NCBI GenBank assembly: GCA_017984655.1
Contig: JAGNZB010000008.1
Coordinates: 1-21,341, forward strand
DNA: 21,341 bases
Reading direction: 5' to 3'
Source: Candidatus Altimarinota bacterium
GTDB taxonomy: Bacteria; Patescibacteriota; Gracilibacteria; RBG-16-42-10
The position numbers were made by a program, and so were the translations under genes. How positions within the stretch are numbered: the first letter of the stretch is position 1; the number at the start of each line of letters is the position of its first letter. The notes below the pieces were generated by a model that was not told the origin of the DNA, did not search any database, and saw only the letters and a list, made by a program, of their open reading frames with translations. Below are positions 6,706 to 15,120 of the stretch, in pieces.

Positions 6706-7839
6706 TTACGGGGTCCCACCAGTCTGTTTGTTCCATATACTGACACCATTGGGCATTTCACCCACAGCAACACGAGCCACCTCTTTGGAGGTAGCCACAT
6801 CAATGACAGAGAGATCGTCACTCAATAAATTAGTAACATACACCAATGTGCCAGCTTTATTCACAACCACTCCATGAGGAGCAGTGCCTACCGTAATAGT
6901 CTGATCAACTATTTTCTGGCGAATATTTATTCTATACACCGTATTTGCTGTCGGTTGATCAAAATAATACCCCTGGTCTGCCACATAGGCATACTGAGAA
7001 TCTGGTGTTGTGTATATTTGTACTGGACCTTTGGCCTCAATTGGTAGATCAATATACCCCTGCTGACCACTTTGCAGATCTACCCACGCGATCTTTTTGC
7101 TGTCATACACAGTCGCCAATCCATACTGACCATCGGGTGTCACTGCAGTTTGGATAACAGCTCCAGATAACGGAAATGACTCGATCTCGCCGGTTCTGAT
7201 GTCGAGAGAAACCAAAGACTTCTTCCCAATAAGCGCAACAAAGAGCTTGGAATCATCAGGTTGCATCCGCAATCCATGAGGCTGACTATTCTCACCCAAA
7301 TCAAATATCCTAATCACCCTATTCACGTTGAGATCCATGGCATATATCAGCCCCTTCTCCTGTGAAGCAACGTACGCGATATCACTCTCAGCATTAAAGA
7401 CAACATGGGCCAGATGCATATCACTATCAATGGCAATCGAGTCTTTGATAGTATCGGTCAAAGGATCAATAATGAAGACCTGATCGAGTAATCCATCTGC
7501 TACAGGTTGCTCCTCATCCTTACCATCACTACCCATTGAGCCACGATTCACATTTGCTGTCACCAGCACTTTTTGTCCATCAGGGGAAACTTGTACATTG
7601 TGAGCGGTATATTGCACAAAAGTATTATTCTGAACATTGGCCAAATTAATCGAAGTGATAAACTTTTTGCTCTTGGCATCAATCACACCAACCCGCCCAT
7701 CTGCCTCCAGTGCCACATAAACCTTCTCCTCATAGTCTTTGTTGCCTGTGCTGTTATTGGGATCGCTCAGGAGAAATAAGATTAGTAAAAAAGGTGAAGC
7801 AATCAGCAGTGAAATCAGTATCCAATAAAATTTATTCAT
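6706..7839 (-). CDS. Membrane-anchored YVTN/YncE-like beta-propeller protein
   Basis: A 377-residue protein with one N-terminal hydrophobic segment (residues 5-25), then a seven-bladed propeller built from YVTN-type repeats. Examples are KVYVALEADGRVGVIDAKSKK, VSPDGQKVLVTA, SQPHGLRMQPDDSKLFVAL, TAPHGVVVNKAGTLVYVTN and the closing LSVIDVATSKEVARVAVG. It should lie outside the membrane. YVTN propellers bind partners or ligands and have no common enzyme activity. Several are found beside copper or periplasmic redox genes, which fits this place between copA and the HMA-TauE gene (gaps of 27 and 35 bases). The role is unknown; a copper-binding or scaffold function is inference from position only. 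Confidence 0.82.
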   Translation of the reverse strand: MNKFYWILISLLIASPFLLILFLLSDPNNSTGNKDYEEKVYVALEADGRVGVIDAKSKKFITSINLANVQNNTFVQYTAHNVQVSPDGQKVLVTANVNRGSMGSDGKDEEQPVADGLLDQVFIIDPLTDTIKDSIAIDSDMHLAHVVFNAESDIAYVASQEKGLIYAMDLNVNRVIRIFDLGENSQPHGLRMQPDDSKLFVALIGKKSLVSLDIRTGEIESFPLSGAVIQTAVTPDGQYGLATVYDSKKIAWVDLQSGQQGYIDLPIEAKGPVQIYTTPDSQYAYVADQGYYFDQPTANTVYRINIRQKIVDQTITVGTAPHGVVVNKAGTLVYVTNLLSDDLSVIDVATSKEVARVAVGEMPNGVSIWNKQTGGTP

Positions 7840-7866
7840 ATATTTAGTAATAGAATAGCTAAGAAA

Positions 7867-10131
7867 CTACAGCTTTTTAAATTTCAGCCGTAGTGAATTA
7901 CTCACCACTGACACACTCGACATCGCCATTGCGAAGCCAGCAAATACAGGGGAAAGCAGCCAACCAAAAAGAGGGAAAAATACCCCACTAGCAAGGGGGA
8001 TGCCTACAATATTGTAAATAAATGCCCAGAATAAATTTTGCTTGATGCCCCTCATCGTCAGCTTAGAAAGACGAATTGCCTTTGTCAGCTTGGACAGATC
8101 ACCATGGAGAATAGTAATCCCCGCACTTTCGATAGCGACATCAGTTCCTGTCGCCATAGCAATTCCCACGTCGGCTTGAGCAAGTGCGGGGGCATCATTG
8201 ACGCCATCACCAGCCATTGCCACTACATGACCCATGGTTTGTAATTCACGTATTTTTGACAGCTTATCAGCAGGCATCACCTCGGCCACTACTTCATCAA
8301 TATTCACTTGCTTGGCAATAAAACGGGCAGTGTTCTGATTGTCACCAGTGAGCATGACCACCTTAATACCAAGTTTGTGCAGATTTTTCACCGCTTCAAC
8401 CGCTTCTGTCTTAATCGCATCAGCTACCATAAATACTCCCACAACCTTTTCTCGCGTAGCTAATATCACTGGAGTCTTGCCTTCATAGGTCGCTGTATCA
8501 AGTGTTTCGGTTTCAATGGTCAAACTCAAATCACGTATTAATTTCACGTTCCCGGCAAAATAGGAAACGCCATCGACAGTACCTTCCACACCTCTTCCCT
8601 CGAGAGCCTTAAAATCACTCACAGAACGAAGCTTCAGCCCTTTCTTTTCAGCAAAAGAACTAATAGCGTGCGCTATCGGATGTTCTGATCGTTTTTCTAA
8701 TGTTGCTAAAATAGCCACAATTTCCTGATCAGTCTGCGTAGAAAGATTTTGAATTGAGACGAGCTCGGGTTTGCCACGGGTAATGGTCCCAGTTTTGTCT
8801 ACTACTAACACATCTACCTGATGCAGCTTCTCAAGAGTGGCAGCATCCTTCACCAGAATTCCTTCTCGAGCACCTTTCCCTACGCCCACAATAATCGCCG
8901 TCGGTGTCGCTAATCCTAAAGCACAAGGACAAGCAATTACTAGAATCCCCACAAATGAGACCAATCCATAGGAAAGTGCTTGAGAAAACCCAAGAAATGG
9001 CGTCCCCACTATGAGCCACCCATCAAGTACTAGGACAGCAATGATCAGCACAATAGGCACAAATATAGCCGATATCTTGTCTGCCAAAGCCTGAATAGGA
9101 GCTTTACTTCCCTGAGCTTCTTCCACCATGCGAATAATTTGCGCCAGCAGCGTCTCAGCCCCAACCTTTGTAGCCTTGAATGTAAAGCCTCCAGTAGTGT
9201 TCAGCGTACCAGCAACCACACTATCAGCCTTGTTTTTTTGGACTGGCATTGGCTCACCTGTGACCATCGATTCATCCACATATGAAGATCCCTCAACAAG
9301 AATCCCATCCACAGGAATTTTGGTACCTGGCTTCACAACAACATGATCATCTTGAACCACATCCCCGATCGGTATTTCTATTTCTGTTCCATCCCGCACC
9401 ACTAGTGCAGTCTTTGCCTGCAAATTGAGCAGCTTTTCGATCGCGTCACCAGTTTTGAGCTTGGCCCGCATCTCCAAATACTTTCCTAATGTAATAAAGG
9501 CAATCACCACAATTGTCACATCATAATAATTGTGTTCCACATCCAAATAGGGTCGCAGTGGTTCTTCCAAGGCAGTGAGCACAAAACTATAGAGATACGC
9601 AGCAAGCGTACCAATACCAATCAGCGTATCCATATTCGCCTTACCAAAACGGACGAAACGGTATACACCTTGCAAATACGGTTTGCCTACCTGAAACAGC
9701 GCATATGTCGCCATCAATGGTAAAAGATGATGAAAAAACTCGCTAACAGTATCGGACATAGCAGAAAGCCAACCAAATTGGCTAAAGATGTCCCAGCCCA
9801 TGAAGAAGATACTAATAATCGCCAAGGGTATCACTGCATAGACATACCGCTTGAGCGCTGTCAGTTCTTCGAGTTTTTGATTCTTATCCTGACTAGCAGG
9901 CCCTGAGTCAGTTTTGCTCTCGAGTACCAAAGAATAACCCAATGGTTCGATTGCTTTTGATAATGTTTGGGGATCAGTGCTGTTTGGGTCAAAGGCAATC
10001 GCAGCATTCTCCGTACCATAATTTACCGTAGCAGTTTGTACGCCCGGCTGCTGCTTGAGGGTCTTTTCGATAATGCTTGAACAAGATGCACAGTGCATCC
10101 CTTTTACTTTGTACTTTTGATTCGTAGTCAT
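7867..10131 (-). CDS. copA: Cu+-exporting P1B-1 ATPase CopA
   Basis: Exports Cu(I) from the cytoplasm at the cost of ATP. The 754 residues carry one N-terminal HMA domain (GMHCASC, Cys14 and Cys17), the actuator TGEP (291-294), the membrane metal site CPC (401-403), the phosphorylated DKTGT (Asp445), the nucleotide-domain HP (484-485), GDGVNDAP (641-648), and the two further copper-specific signatures YN (706-707) and MSS (737-739). These last two mark the Cu+/Ag+ subgroup rather than Zn/Cd or Co pumps. All key residues are intact. It lies 45 bases after the small secreted protein gene in the CsoR-controlled operon. No separate CopZ chaperone gene is seen in the window. The leader bases are U-rich, with no Shine-Dalgarno sequence. 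Confidence 0.95.
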   Translation of the reverse strand: MTTNQKYKVKGMHCASCSSIIEKTLKQQPGVQTATVNYGTENAAIAFDPNSTDPQTLSKAIEPLGYSLVLESKTDSGPASQDKNQKLEELTALKRYVYAVIPLAIISIFFMGWDIFSQFGWLSAMSDTVSEFFHHLLPLMATYALFQVGKPYLQGVYRFVRFGKANMDTLIGIGTLAAYLYSFVLTALEEPLRPYLDVEHNYYDVTIVVIAFITLGKYLEMRAKLKTGDAIEKLLNLQAKTALVVRDGTEIEIPIGDVVQDDHVVVKPGTKIPVDGILVEGSSYVDESMVTGEPMPVQKNKADSVVAGTLNTTGGFTFKATKVGAETLLAQIIRMVEEAQGSKAPIQALADKISAIFVPIVLIIAVLVLDGWLIVGTPFLGFSQALSYGLVSFVGILVIACPCALGLATPTAIIVGVGKGAREGILVKDAATLEKLHQVDVLVVDKTGTITRGKPELVSIQNLSTQTDQEIVAILATLEKRSEHPIAHAISSFAEKKGLKLRSVSDFKALEGRGVEGTVDGVSYFAGNVKLIRDLSLTIETETLDTATYEGKTPVILATREKVVGVFMVADAIKTEAVEAVKNLHKLGIKVVMLTGDNQNTARFIAKQVNIDEVVAEVMPADKLSKIRELQTMGHVVAMAGDGVNDAPALAQADVGIAMATGTDVAIESAGITILHGDLSKLTKAIRLSKLTMRGIKQNLFWAFIYNIVGIPLASGVFFPLFGWLLSPVFAGFAMAMSSVSVVSNSLRLKFKKL

Positions 10132-10176
10132 AACAAATAAGATAGATAATAAAAGACCATTTTGGATGCTGGTTGT

Positions 10177-10548
10177 TTATTCTTTCTTCACAATGATGCC
10201 CACGCGAATCAGTGGCGGCTTATAGGCCAATGCCAGGTAGAGATGCTGCTTAGCGGAGATGCTATCAGAGTGACCAACTACTAGTGCAGTAAATCCAGCT
10301 AACTCATGATCTTCCGCTTGTATCCGAATGGATGCCGTCGTACTAACTAGTTCCTCATCAGTATCAAAACAACATGACATTGTATTCTCACTATTGGACG
10401 GATCACAATTCACACAAGCTCCTTCGACCATAGCCTCATGACTAGAATGACCGACGTCAGCCATTGCATAGCTAAATGACATCAGACAAGTGCTACTTAG
10501 TCCAATGATCATCAAGCTGAAAAATATCACAACAAGCTTTTTGTACAT
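10177..10548 (-). CDS. Small exported Cys-containing protein of the copper operon
   Basis: A 123-residue protein that I cannot assign to a family. Residues 1-30 form a signal peptide or anchor (MYKKLVVIFFSLMIIGLSS, possible cleavage after SYA). The mature part starts with His/Met residues (GHSSHEAM), has a Cys cluster CVNC-x10-CC near residues 44-59, and ends in KPPLIRVGIIVKKE. Thiols, His and Met outside the membrane are consistent with copper binding. It lies 7 bases after csoR and 45 before copA. The frame stays open to 10632, inside csoR, but the ATG at 10548 gives a clean signal peptide. A metal-binding or accessory role is inference from position and composition. Confidence 0.7.
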   Translation of the reverse strand: MYKKLVVIFFSLMIIGLSSTCLMSFSYAMADVGHSSHEAMVEGACVNCDPSNSENTMSCCFDTDEELVSTTASIRIQAEDHELAGFTALVVGHSDSISAKQHLYLALAYKPPLIRVGIIVKKE

Positions 10549-10555
10549 ACTCAAT

Positions 10556-10816
10556 TTAGTTCGACAAATTATAAATCTTGAGCAGTTCTGCAATCGCTTT
10601 TGGTTTATTCTCCTCCAACTGATGAGCCACACAGGTATCCAGATGTCCTGCTAATAACTCACGTTTTGCAGTCTTGAGCAGACCAATCACACTGTCGACT
10701 TGTTGCATGATATCTGGACAGTAGGAGTTTCCCTCCACCATTTGGCTTACCTTGGCTAGAGTGCCACTAGCCTGTTTGATTAAGCGCGATGCTTTGGTTT
10801 TTTTGGTATGAGTCAT
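10556..10816 (-). CDS. csoR: Copper-sensing repressor CsoR
   Basis: An 86-residue DUF156 protein with the full Cu(I) triad: Cys33 (SYCPDIM), His58 and Cys62 (GHLDTC), with the His exactly four residues before the second Cys. This is the Cys-His-Cys set of copper CsoR and contrasts with the Asn-containing paralogue at 4187. It is the first gene of the minus-strand copper operon and lies just behind a matching operator, so it should repress its own operon until Cu(I) binds. The -10 box (TATAAA) ends six bases before the ATG, so the transcript would begin at or next to the start codon. Confidence 0.9.
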   Translation of the reverse strand: MTHTKKTKASRLIKQASGTLAKVSQMVEGNSYCPDIMQQVDSVIGLLKTAKRELLAGHLDTCVAHQLEENKPKAIAELLKIYNLSN

Positions 10817-10822
10817 GTGTTC

Positions 10823-10852
10823 TTTATAACCTCCCCCCCAGGTTACTCCGAA
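10823..10852 (-). promoter_or_regulatory. csoR promoter with leaderless transcript
   Basis: On the minus strand the -10 box TATAAA (10823-10828) is followed by six bases and the csoR ATG (10816). The usual start point about seven bases downstream would fall on the A of ATG. The -35 (TTCGGA, 10847-10852) is poor, so activity may depend on the extended sequence around it. Confidence 0.45.
10827..10845. promoter_or_regulatory. CsoR operator of the copper operon
   Basis: TAACCT (10827-10832) and AGGTTA (10840-10845) are perfect 6-base arms around seven C (G on the minus strand). The G-tract between inverted A/T-rich arms is the classic CsoR/RcnR operator layout. It abuts the -10 box of csoR (TTTATA on the plus strand, 10823-10828) and fills the promoter spacer. 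A -35 box is not clear; TTCGGA at 18-base spacing is the best and is weak. Confidence 0.8.
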
Positions 10853-10854
10853 AC

Positions 10855-10953
10855 TAACAAATATTCAAATTCTCACCTCACTGAGACCATTCCTAAACCA
10901 AACACACTCTATTTGTAGGGGCGACAAGTAACATTTTTTTCAAATATTTGTTA
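10855..10953. repeat. 11-base inverted repeat in the csoR/U32 divergent promoter region
   Basis: TAACAAATATT (10855-10865) recurs as its exact reverse complement AATATTTGTTA (10943-10953). Read on each coding strand, AATATTTGTTA lies 38 bases before csoR and 28 bases before the U32 gene. A second dyad, AGTAACA (10927-10933) with TGTTACT (10949-10955), overlaps the right copy. No clear -10/-35 pair for the U32 gene was found here. Confidence 0.5.
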
Positions 10954-10981
10954 CTATGCCCACACTAATTTTCGTGCATCT

Positions 10982-12220
10982 ATGAAAAGGCCAGAAATCA
11001 TGGCGCCAGCCGGCTCATTTGAATCATTGCAAGCGGCAATTCACGCCGGGTGCGACAGTGTCTATTTTGGCGTCCAGCATTTGAACATGCGGGCGCGTGC
11101 TGCAAATAACTTCTCACTAGATGATCTCCCCGAAGTCGCCACTATTTGTAAAAAGGCCAAAATAAAGAGCTACATTACCCTCAATACCTTATTGTACCAG
11201 CACGACTTAACGCTGATGCACAAGATTGTTGATGCCGCCAAGCAATCAGGTATCACGGCTGTCATCATTCAGGATGTAGCAGCGATGATGTATGCTCGTG
11301 AGGTGGGTATGCCATTGCAAGCCTCTACCCAGCTATCGATCTCCAACTACGAAGCAGTGAAGTTCTATAGTCAGTTTGCTGATACGATTGTGTTGGCGAG
11401 AGAGCTTGATTTGGCCATGATCAAAAACATTTGCAAAAAAATCGAAGAAGAGCAGCTGAAAGGGCCCTCTGGCCAGTTGATAAAAATCGAAGTGTTTGTC
11501 CATGGGGCATTATGTGTAGCCCAAAGTGGCCGTTGCCAGATGAGCTTGATTTCAAACAACACTTCAGCGCAAAGGGGCGCTTGTTTGCAAGAATGTCGCA
11601 AGAAGTATCGGATCATCGATGAAGAAAATGGCAATGAACTGACCGTCAATGATGGCTATGTGCTCAGTCCCAAAGATCTTTGTACCCTCCCCTTTCTCGA
11701 CAAACTCGTCGATGCCGGCATCGATGTGTTCAAAATCGAAGGCCGCGGCCGATCGCCAGAATATGTAGATATTGTGGTCAAAACATACGCTGCTGCTGTA
11801 GCAGCAATCATGGACAAAACATTTACACCAGAAAAAGTCAGTACATGGATGGACCAACTGAAGACCGTATACAATCGTGGATTTAGCGATGGGTATTTTC
11901 TAGGGAAGCTATTACCAGACTGGGCAGCAAGCTCAGGTAGCCAAGCTACTGAAGAAAAGGAACATCTTGGTGTAGTCACCCATTACTTCCCCAAAGCCAA
12001 AGTCGCAGAGATCAAAATCCAGGCCGGAGCTTTGAAGATTGGTGACCAGTTGATCATTACTGGGACCACAACAGGAATCATCCGAACCACGGTAACCACA
12101 ATGCTCAAGGACGAAATAGCAGTCGATATCGCCAACAAAAAAGACACTATCACCATTCCACTTGCTGAAGTAGTCCGCGACAATGACAAAGTATACCTAG
12201 TAAAAACACTGGCCAGATGA
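10982..12220 (+). CDS. U32 family protein, TrhP/RlhA-like RNA hydroxylation enzyme
   Basis: Members labelled peptidase U32 mostly act in prephenate-dependent hydroxylation of tRNA (TrhP, ho5U34) or 23S rRNA (RlhA), not in proteolysis. The 412 residues begin with PEIMAPAGSFESLQAAIHAG, the family's first barrel strand. The iron-sulfur ligands are ALCVAQSGRCQMS and GACLQECR (Cys178, 185, 201, 205). IDVFKIEGRGRSPEYV is the conserved family core near residue 250, and residues 330-410 form the C-terminal beta-barrel domain (HLGVVTHYF onward). E. coli TrhP (about 450) is slightly longer. The TGA stop overlaps the ferredoxin ATG by four bases, so the two are translated together. Which RNA is modified cannot be told. 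Confidence 0.87.
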   Translation: MKRPEIMAPAGSFESLQAAIHAGCDSVYFGVQHLNMRARAANNFSLDDLPEVATICKKAKIKSYITLNTLLYQHDLTLMHKIVDAAKQSGITAVIIQDVAAMMYAREVGMPLQASTQLSISNYEAVKFYSQFADTIVLARELDLAMIKNICKKIEEEQLKGPSGQLIKIEVFVHGALCVAQSGRCQMSLISNNTSAQRGACLQECRKKYRIIDEENGNELTVNDGYVLSPKDLCTLPFLDKLVDAGIDVFKIEGRGRSPEYVDIVVKTYAAAVAAIMDKTFTPEKVSTWMDQLKTVYNRGFSDGYFLGKLLPDWAASSGSQATEEKEHLGVVTHYFPKAKVAEIKIQAGALKIGDQLIITGTTTGIIRTTVTTMLKDEIAVDIANKKDTITIPLAEVVRDNDKVYLVKTLAR

Positions 12221-12450
12221 AAATGATGAAAATCCAACATTTTCGGCAAGACTGTATCGGCTGCAATGCCTGTGTTCAGTATGCGCCACAAACCTGGGCA
12301 ATGAATGAGACCGATGGCAAAGTCGATCTGATTGAGGGGGTTACCAAAGGTGATATAGTAACAGCTGATTTGATTGCCAGTGATCTAGACGCGAATCGAA
12401 AAGCTAGTGCCTGCTGTCCGGTGAGGATCATCAAGATTACGGGACATTGA
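12217..12450 (+). CDS. Single-cluster [4Fe-4S] ferredoxin
   Basis: A 77-residue ferredoxin with one cluster site: C-x2-C-x2-C at Cys13, 16 and 19 (DCIGCNACVQYAP) and the distant Cys-Pro at Cys66/67 (ACCPVRII). It is a small electron carrier in the cytoplasm. The ATG at 12217 overlaps the U32 stop (ATGA), and two more ATG codons follow within ten bases, so the exact start is open. The overlap suggests it feeds electrons to, or matures, the iron-sulfur U32 enzyme; that is inference. The doubled Cys (66-67) is a small oddity. It ends with TGA. Confidence 0.88.
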   Translation: MKMMKIQHFRQDCIGCNACVQYAPQTWAMNETDGKVDLIEGVTKGDIVTADLIASDLDANRKASACCPVRIIKITGH

Positions 12451-12540
12451 GAGCATCACAGAGACCAATCTCGATAGTCTCATATCGATTGCTCCACAGA
12501 CCTACCAGTGCTAGGATCGCCTCTTCGCTTAGCAATTTTC

Positions 12541-13416
12541 ATGCTACAAATCATTGATGGTGGAAAATCTCATGACGTCGTTGTCCTGCCACCTCGTGCG
12601 CTACATTTTGAGAGATCAAAACAAATTGTGCGCCAACAAATCATGGATAGCATTGCGGCAAACCCTGATATTTCTTCATGGCAAGCTGCTCTTGATCAGG
12701 CTTGGCCAGAGCTCAAACGCATCGGACGGCAGTCGCCCCTCAAGGCCTCGACTATCAACGAGTGGCTAGCACAGCATCCTTTACCAAACACACCAGAGAA
12801 CCAACTCCTCAGTGGTGGCGAAATACGAATCCCCTTTGGTAGCAATGAAGTGCGACAGTATGAAGCGGTGATGCGAGCAGAGTGGGACTGGCTGATCGGC
12901 GATCTGTTGAGCTTTCTCAGTTGGGGAACGAATCATAATTTTGACGATGCCAAGACTGTATTGGCTACACGTGGGAAAAGAATCAATCAGCTCAATCTCT
13001 TAGCACCAATGGAGTTGAAGAAATATTGTCGCGCTGCGATCAAAGAAACACTCGCAGCTGCAGTAGGAGATCTAGCAAACAGATACAAACGTTCTGGATG
13101 GGGAAATATCAAAATATATGACCGAGTAGCTTGTGTAGCAGCGCATCACTGTGGACCATTAATCGCCAATGCGGAACCCGCTGGGGTTTTGATTGAAAAA
13201 GTGGAAATACATTTTGGTTTCCCCATCAAAGATGATGACTTTGCGATATTTACTAAAGTAATTGAAGAACATCACCGACGCTACGGAAAATGGGAAGGTT
13301 CCCCAGCGCTTCTCTATAAGCGTGCGATTGAACGGGGCTTACTGCCACCGCCGATCCGAAGCTATGAAACAAGAATCAGAGAGATTGAAGCCCTGATTGA
13401 GGAGAGGCACAAATAA
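12541..13416 (+). CDS. Unrecognised 291-residue protein
   Basis: I do not recognise this protein. It is soluble, with no signal peptide or membrane segment. Residues 20-80 look helical with many charged residues (SKQIVRQQIMDS, STINEWLAQHP). A Trp-rich stretch AEWDWLIGDLLSFLSWG lies near residue 125. The middle has GKRINQLNLLAPMELKKYC, and the C-terminus is helical (YETRIREIEALIEER). The codon use and lack of frame breaks suggest a real gene. The frame is open to a GTG at 12508, but the ATG at 12541 is preferred because it is preceded by CAATTTTC, the same U-rich start context as two other genes here. It lies about 90 bases after the ferredoxin and converges with the Cys-rich protein gene. Confidence 0.65.
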   Translation: MLQIIDGGKSHDVVVLPPRALHFERSKQIVRQQIMDSIAANPDISSWQAALDQAWPELKRIGRQSPLKASTINEWLAQHPLPNTPENQLLSGGEIRIPFGSNEVRQYEAVMRAEWDWLIGDLLSFLSWGTNHNFDDAKTVLATRGKRINQLNLLAPMELKKYCRAAIKETLAAAVGDLANRYKRSGWGNIKIYDRVACVAAHHCGPLIANAEPAGVLIEKVEIHFGFPIKDDDFAIFTKVIEEHHRRYGKWEGSPALLYKRAIERGLLPPPIRSYETRIREIEALIEERHK

Positions 13417-13446
13417 TACTTTGTAATCGTAGATCGTTTCAGCTGA

Positions 13447-15120
13447 CTAATATACCAGCTTTTGGTAACAAGCTTCACAATACAGGGGTCTACTACTAGT
13501 AGGGTTTACTGCGGTTTGTAGGATGTCACCACATTGTGAACAGTTACTTTTCCACAATTTCTGCGGATTTCTCTTTTTCAATCTCGTCAGATGTCTACAA
13601 GAGAAACAATGACGGGGTACGGGCAGCGATTGCTTTTTGTAGAATGCCAACTCCTGACTCAGGATTCGGTATTGTTTCTGACAGCTTTCACAAACCAAGC
13701 TCTCCCGGAGAATAGTAGTATCAATCTCATGAATACTATCTGGTATTAATCGCGGCATATTAGCCACTTCTACCTCTTCTCTCCACAACCCACCTCTCAC
13801 TCTCACACTCACCCTATCGCTAGGCATTTGTTCATAAGCAATAGTTTCGTTGTAGCCAAAACCAGAAAAAGACAAAGGGAAAAATTCACCCCATTCACCA
13901 GTACTGCACATATGTTCAATAATCTGAGGCACTAATTTTTCGTATTCATCTTTCGCATATTGCTTATTGAAGATGCAGTATTGTTTCTTCTTCAATCCAG
14001 AACAACCAAAACAATCAGTTGAGTTATGACACTGAAAACAATAGTAAAGACGCTGACTGCTAAAGCATGTGGCACTAAACAATACTTGGTACGCACCGCC
14101 ACCGACTTCCATAGAGTAATAACACAGCTCTGCCGGCATCCCCCAAGCGAACACATCCATACAATCCTTTGCTTGGTAAAAAAACACACAATACTTACAA
14201 TTCTCGATTTGTGAGCAGCCAAAACAATACTGGCTATTTTTACTTTGAGAGATGTGATCACCGGATACATTGTCATTATATGTACCATTCATATAACGAA
14301 CAGGATACTTTTTGATGTGTTCTCGCATGAGACTATCAGCCCTTCTTACTTCGCTATGTTTGCCAAGATCAAACTTTCGCACTGCCATTTGGTAGTCTTC
14401 TTTTGAATATTGCTGATTGAAGAAGCAATATTGTTTATTCGAAAGGTTCACACAGCCAAAACAATTGCTACAGTTGTAGCAAGCCTGAAGAAACTGACTA
14501 TCATGACAATTGGTACAGTCTTGAGAAAATGAACAGTTATAACAGTTTTTACAATCAGTACACTCATAACAAAGTTCACAAGTCTCTATCATATGCACAT
14601 CGACACAATTCTTCGAAGAGAGAAGATATTTGCCATAGTAGCAATCCTCATCATAATTGGACCCTGCCAATAAATAACAATTCTTAAGATTACCGGTAGA
14701 TTGATTGTATTTACTATTCTCACCTTGGACATTATACAGTGCCGCGCGCGGTACTTGTTCCACCAGTGTTTTGAACTGCTCAAAGAAAGTCTTTGTGAAG
14801 TTAAACTCTCTCCCATAGCTACAAGCATCCCAGGCATCACTCCACCAGGCATCGCCACTATAGACTGGATAGTCTTTGTCTGATGCGTGAACAGAAATAA
14901 TCTCTTTGCCAGTGAGGTCACATTTCCGACTATAAAGCTTGTGCTCATTACGCCAAACTAGTCGAGACTGCTCACGGCAAAGAGGACAACGGGTAGGTGG
15001 CGGGACCAAAAAAGTCTTTCCACCAAAAACTGGAGATACCTTTTGGTAAAAAGCCAGATCAGCCTCCTCAATCAAAAATGACTCCTTACATTGATAACAT
15101 GTTTTAATCAATTCAGGCAT
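13447..15120 (-). CDS. Cys-ladder zinc-ribbon protein of a type common in Patescibacteria
   Basis: A 557-residue protein with about 43 Cys. The N-terminus is a zinc ribbon: TCYQCKESF and RCPLCREQSR, then RNEHKLYSRKCDLTGKEIIS and DAWWSDAWDACSYG, a block typical of these proteins. The middle (about residues 145-395) is a ladder of short Cys-containing repeats such as CYECTDCKNCYNCSFSQDC. It carries one long internal duplication of about 26 residues, built on CFGC, KQYC, FN and QY. The C-terminus has four more CxxC knuckles (VCESC, HCFSC, NCSQC, YCEAC). Databases often mislabel such genes CaiB/BaiF. The function is unknown; multiple metal sites and a coil-like repeat fold are likely. The ATG at 15120 is preferred over the GTG at 15141. 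Confidence 0.8.
   Translation of the reverse strand: MPELIKTCYQCKESFLIEEADLAFYQKVSPVFGGKTFLVPPPTRCPLCREQSRLVWRNEHKLYSRKCDLTGKEIISVHASDKDYPVYSGDAWWSDAWDACSYGREFNFTKTFFEQFKTLVEQVPRAALYNVQGENSKYNQSTGNLKNCYLLAGSNYDEDCYYGKYLLSSKNCVDVHMIETCELCYECTDCKNCYNCSFSQDCTNCHDSQFLQACYNCSNCFGCVNLSNKQYCFFNQQYSKEDYQMAVRKFDLGKHSEVRRADSLMREHIKKYPVRYMNGTYNDNVSGDHISQSKNSQYCFGCSQIENCKYCVFFYQAKDCMDVFAWGMPAELCYYSMEVGGGAYQVLFSATCFSSQRLYYCFQCHNSTDCFGCSGLKKKQYCIFNKQYAKDEYEKLVPQIIEHMCSTGEWGEFFPLSFSGFGYNETIAYEQMPSDRVSVRVRGGLWREEVEVANMPRLIPDSIHEIDTTILRESLVCESCQKQYRILSQELAFYKKQSLPVPRHCFSCRHLTRLKKRNPQKLWKSNCSQCGDILQTAVNPTSSRPLYCEACYQKLVY

Noticed and set aside
11791..11806. TGCTGC/GCAGCA inverted repeat
   Set aside because: It lies inside the U32 coding frame and simply encodes a run of Ala/Val codons.
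12465..12491. Imperfect hairpin after the ferredoxin gene (CAAT/ATTG and CGATA/TATCG with a bulge)
   Set aside because: A two-base bulge and no U-tract; too weak to list.
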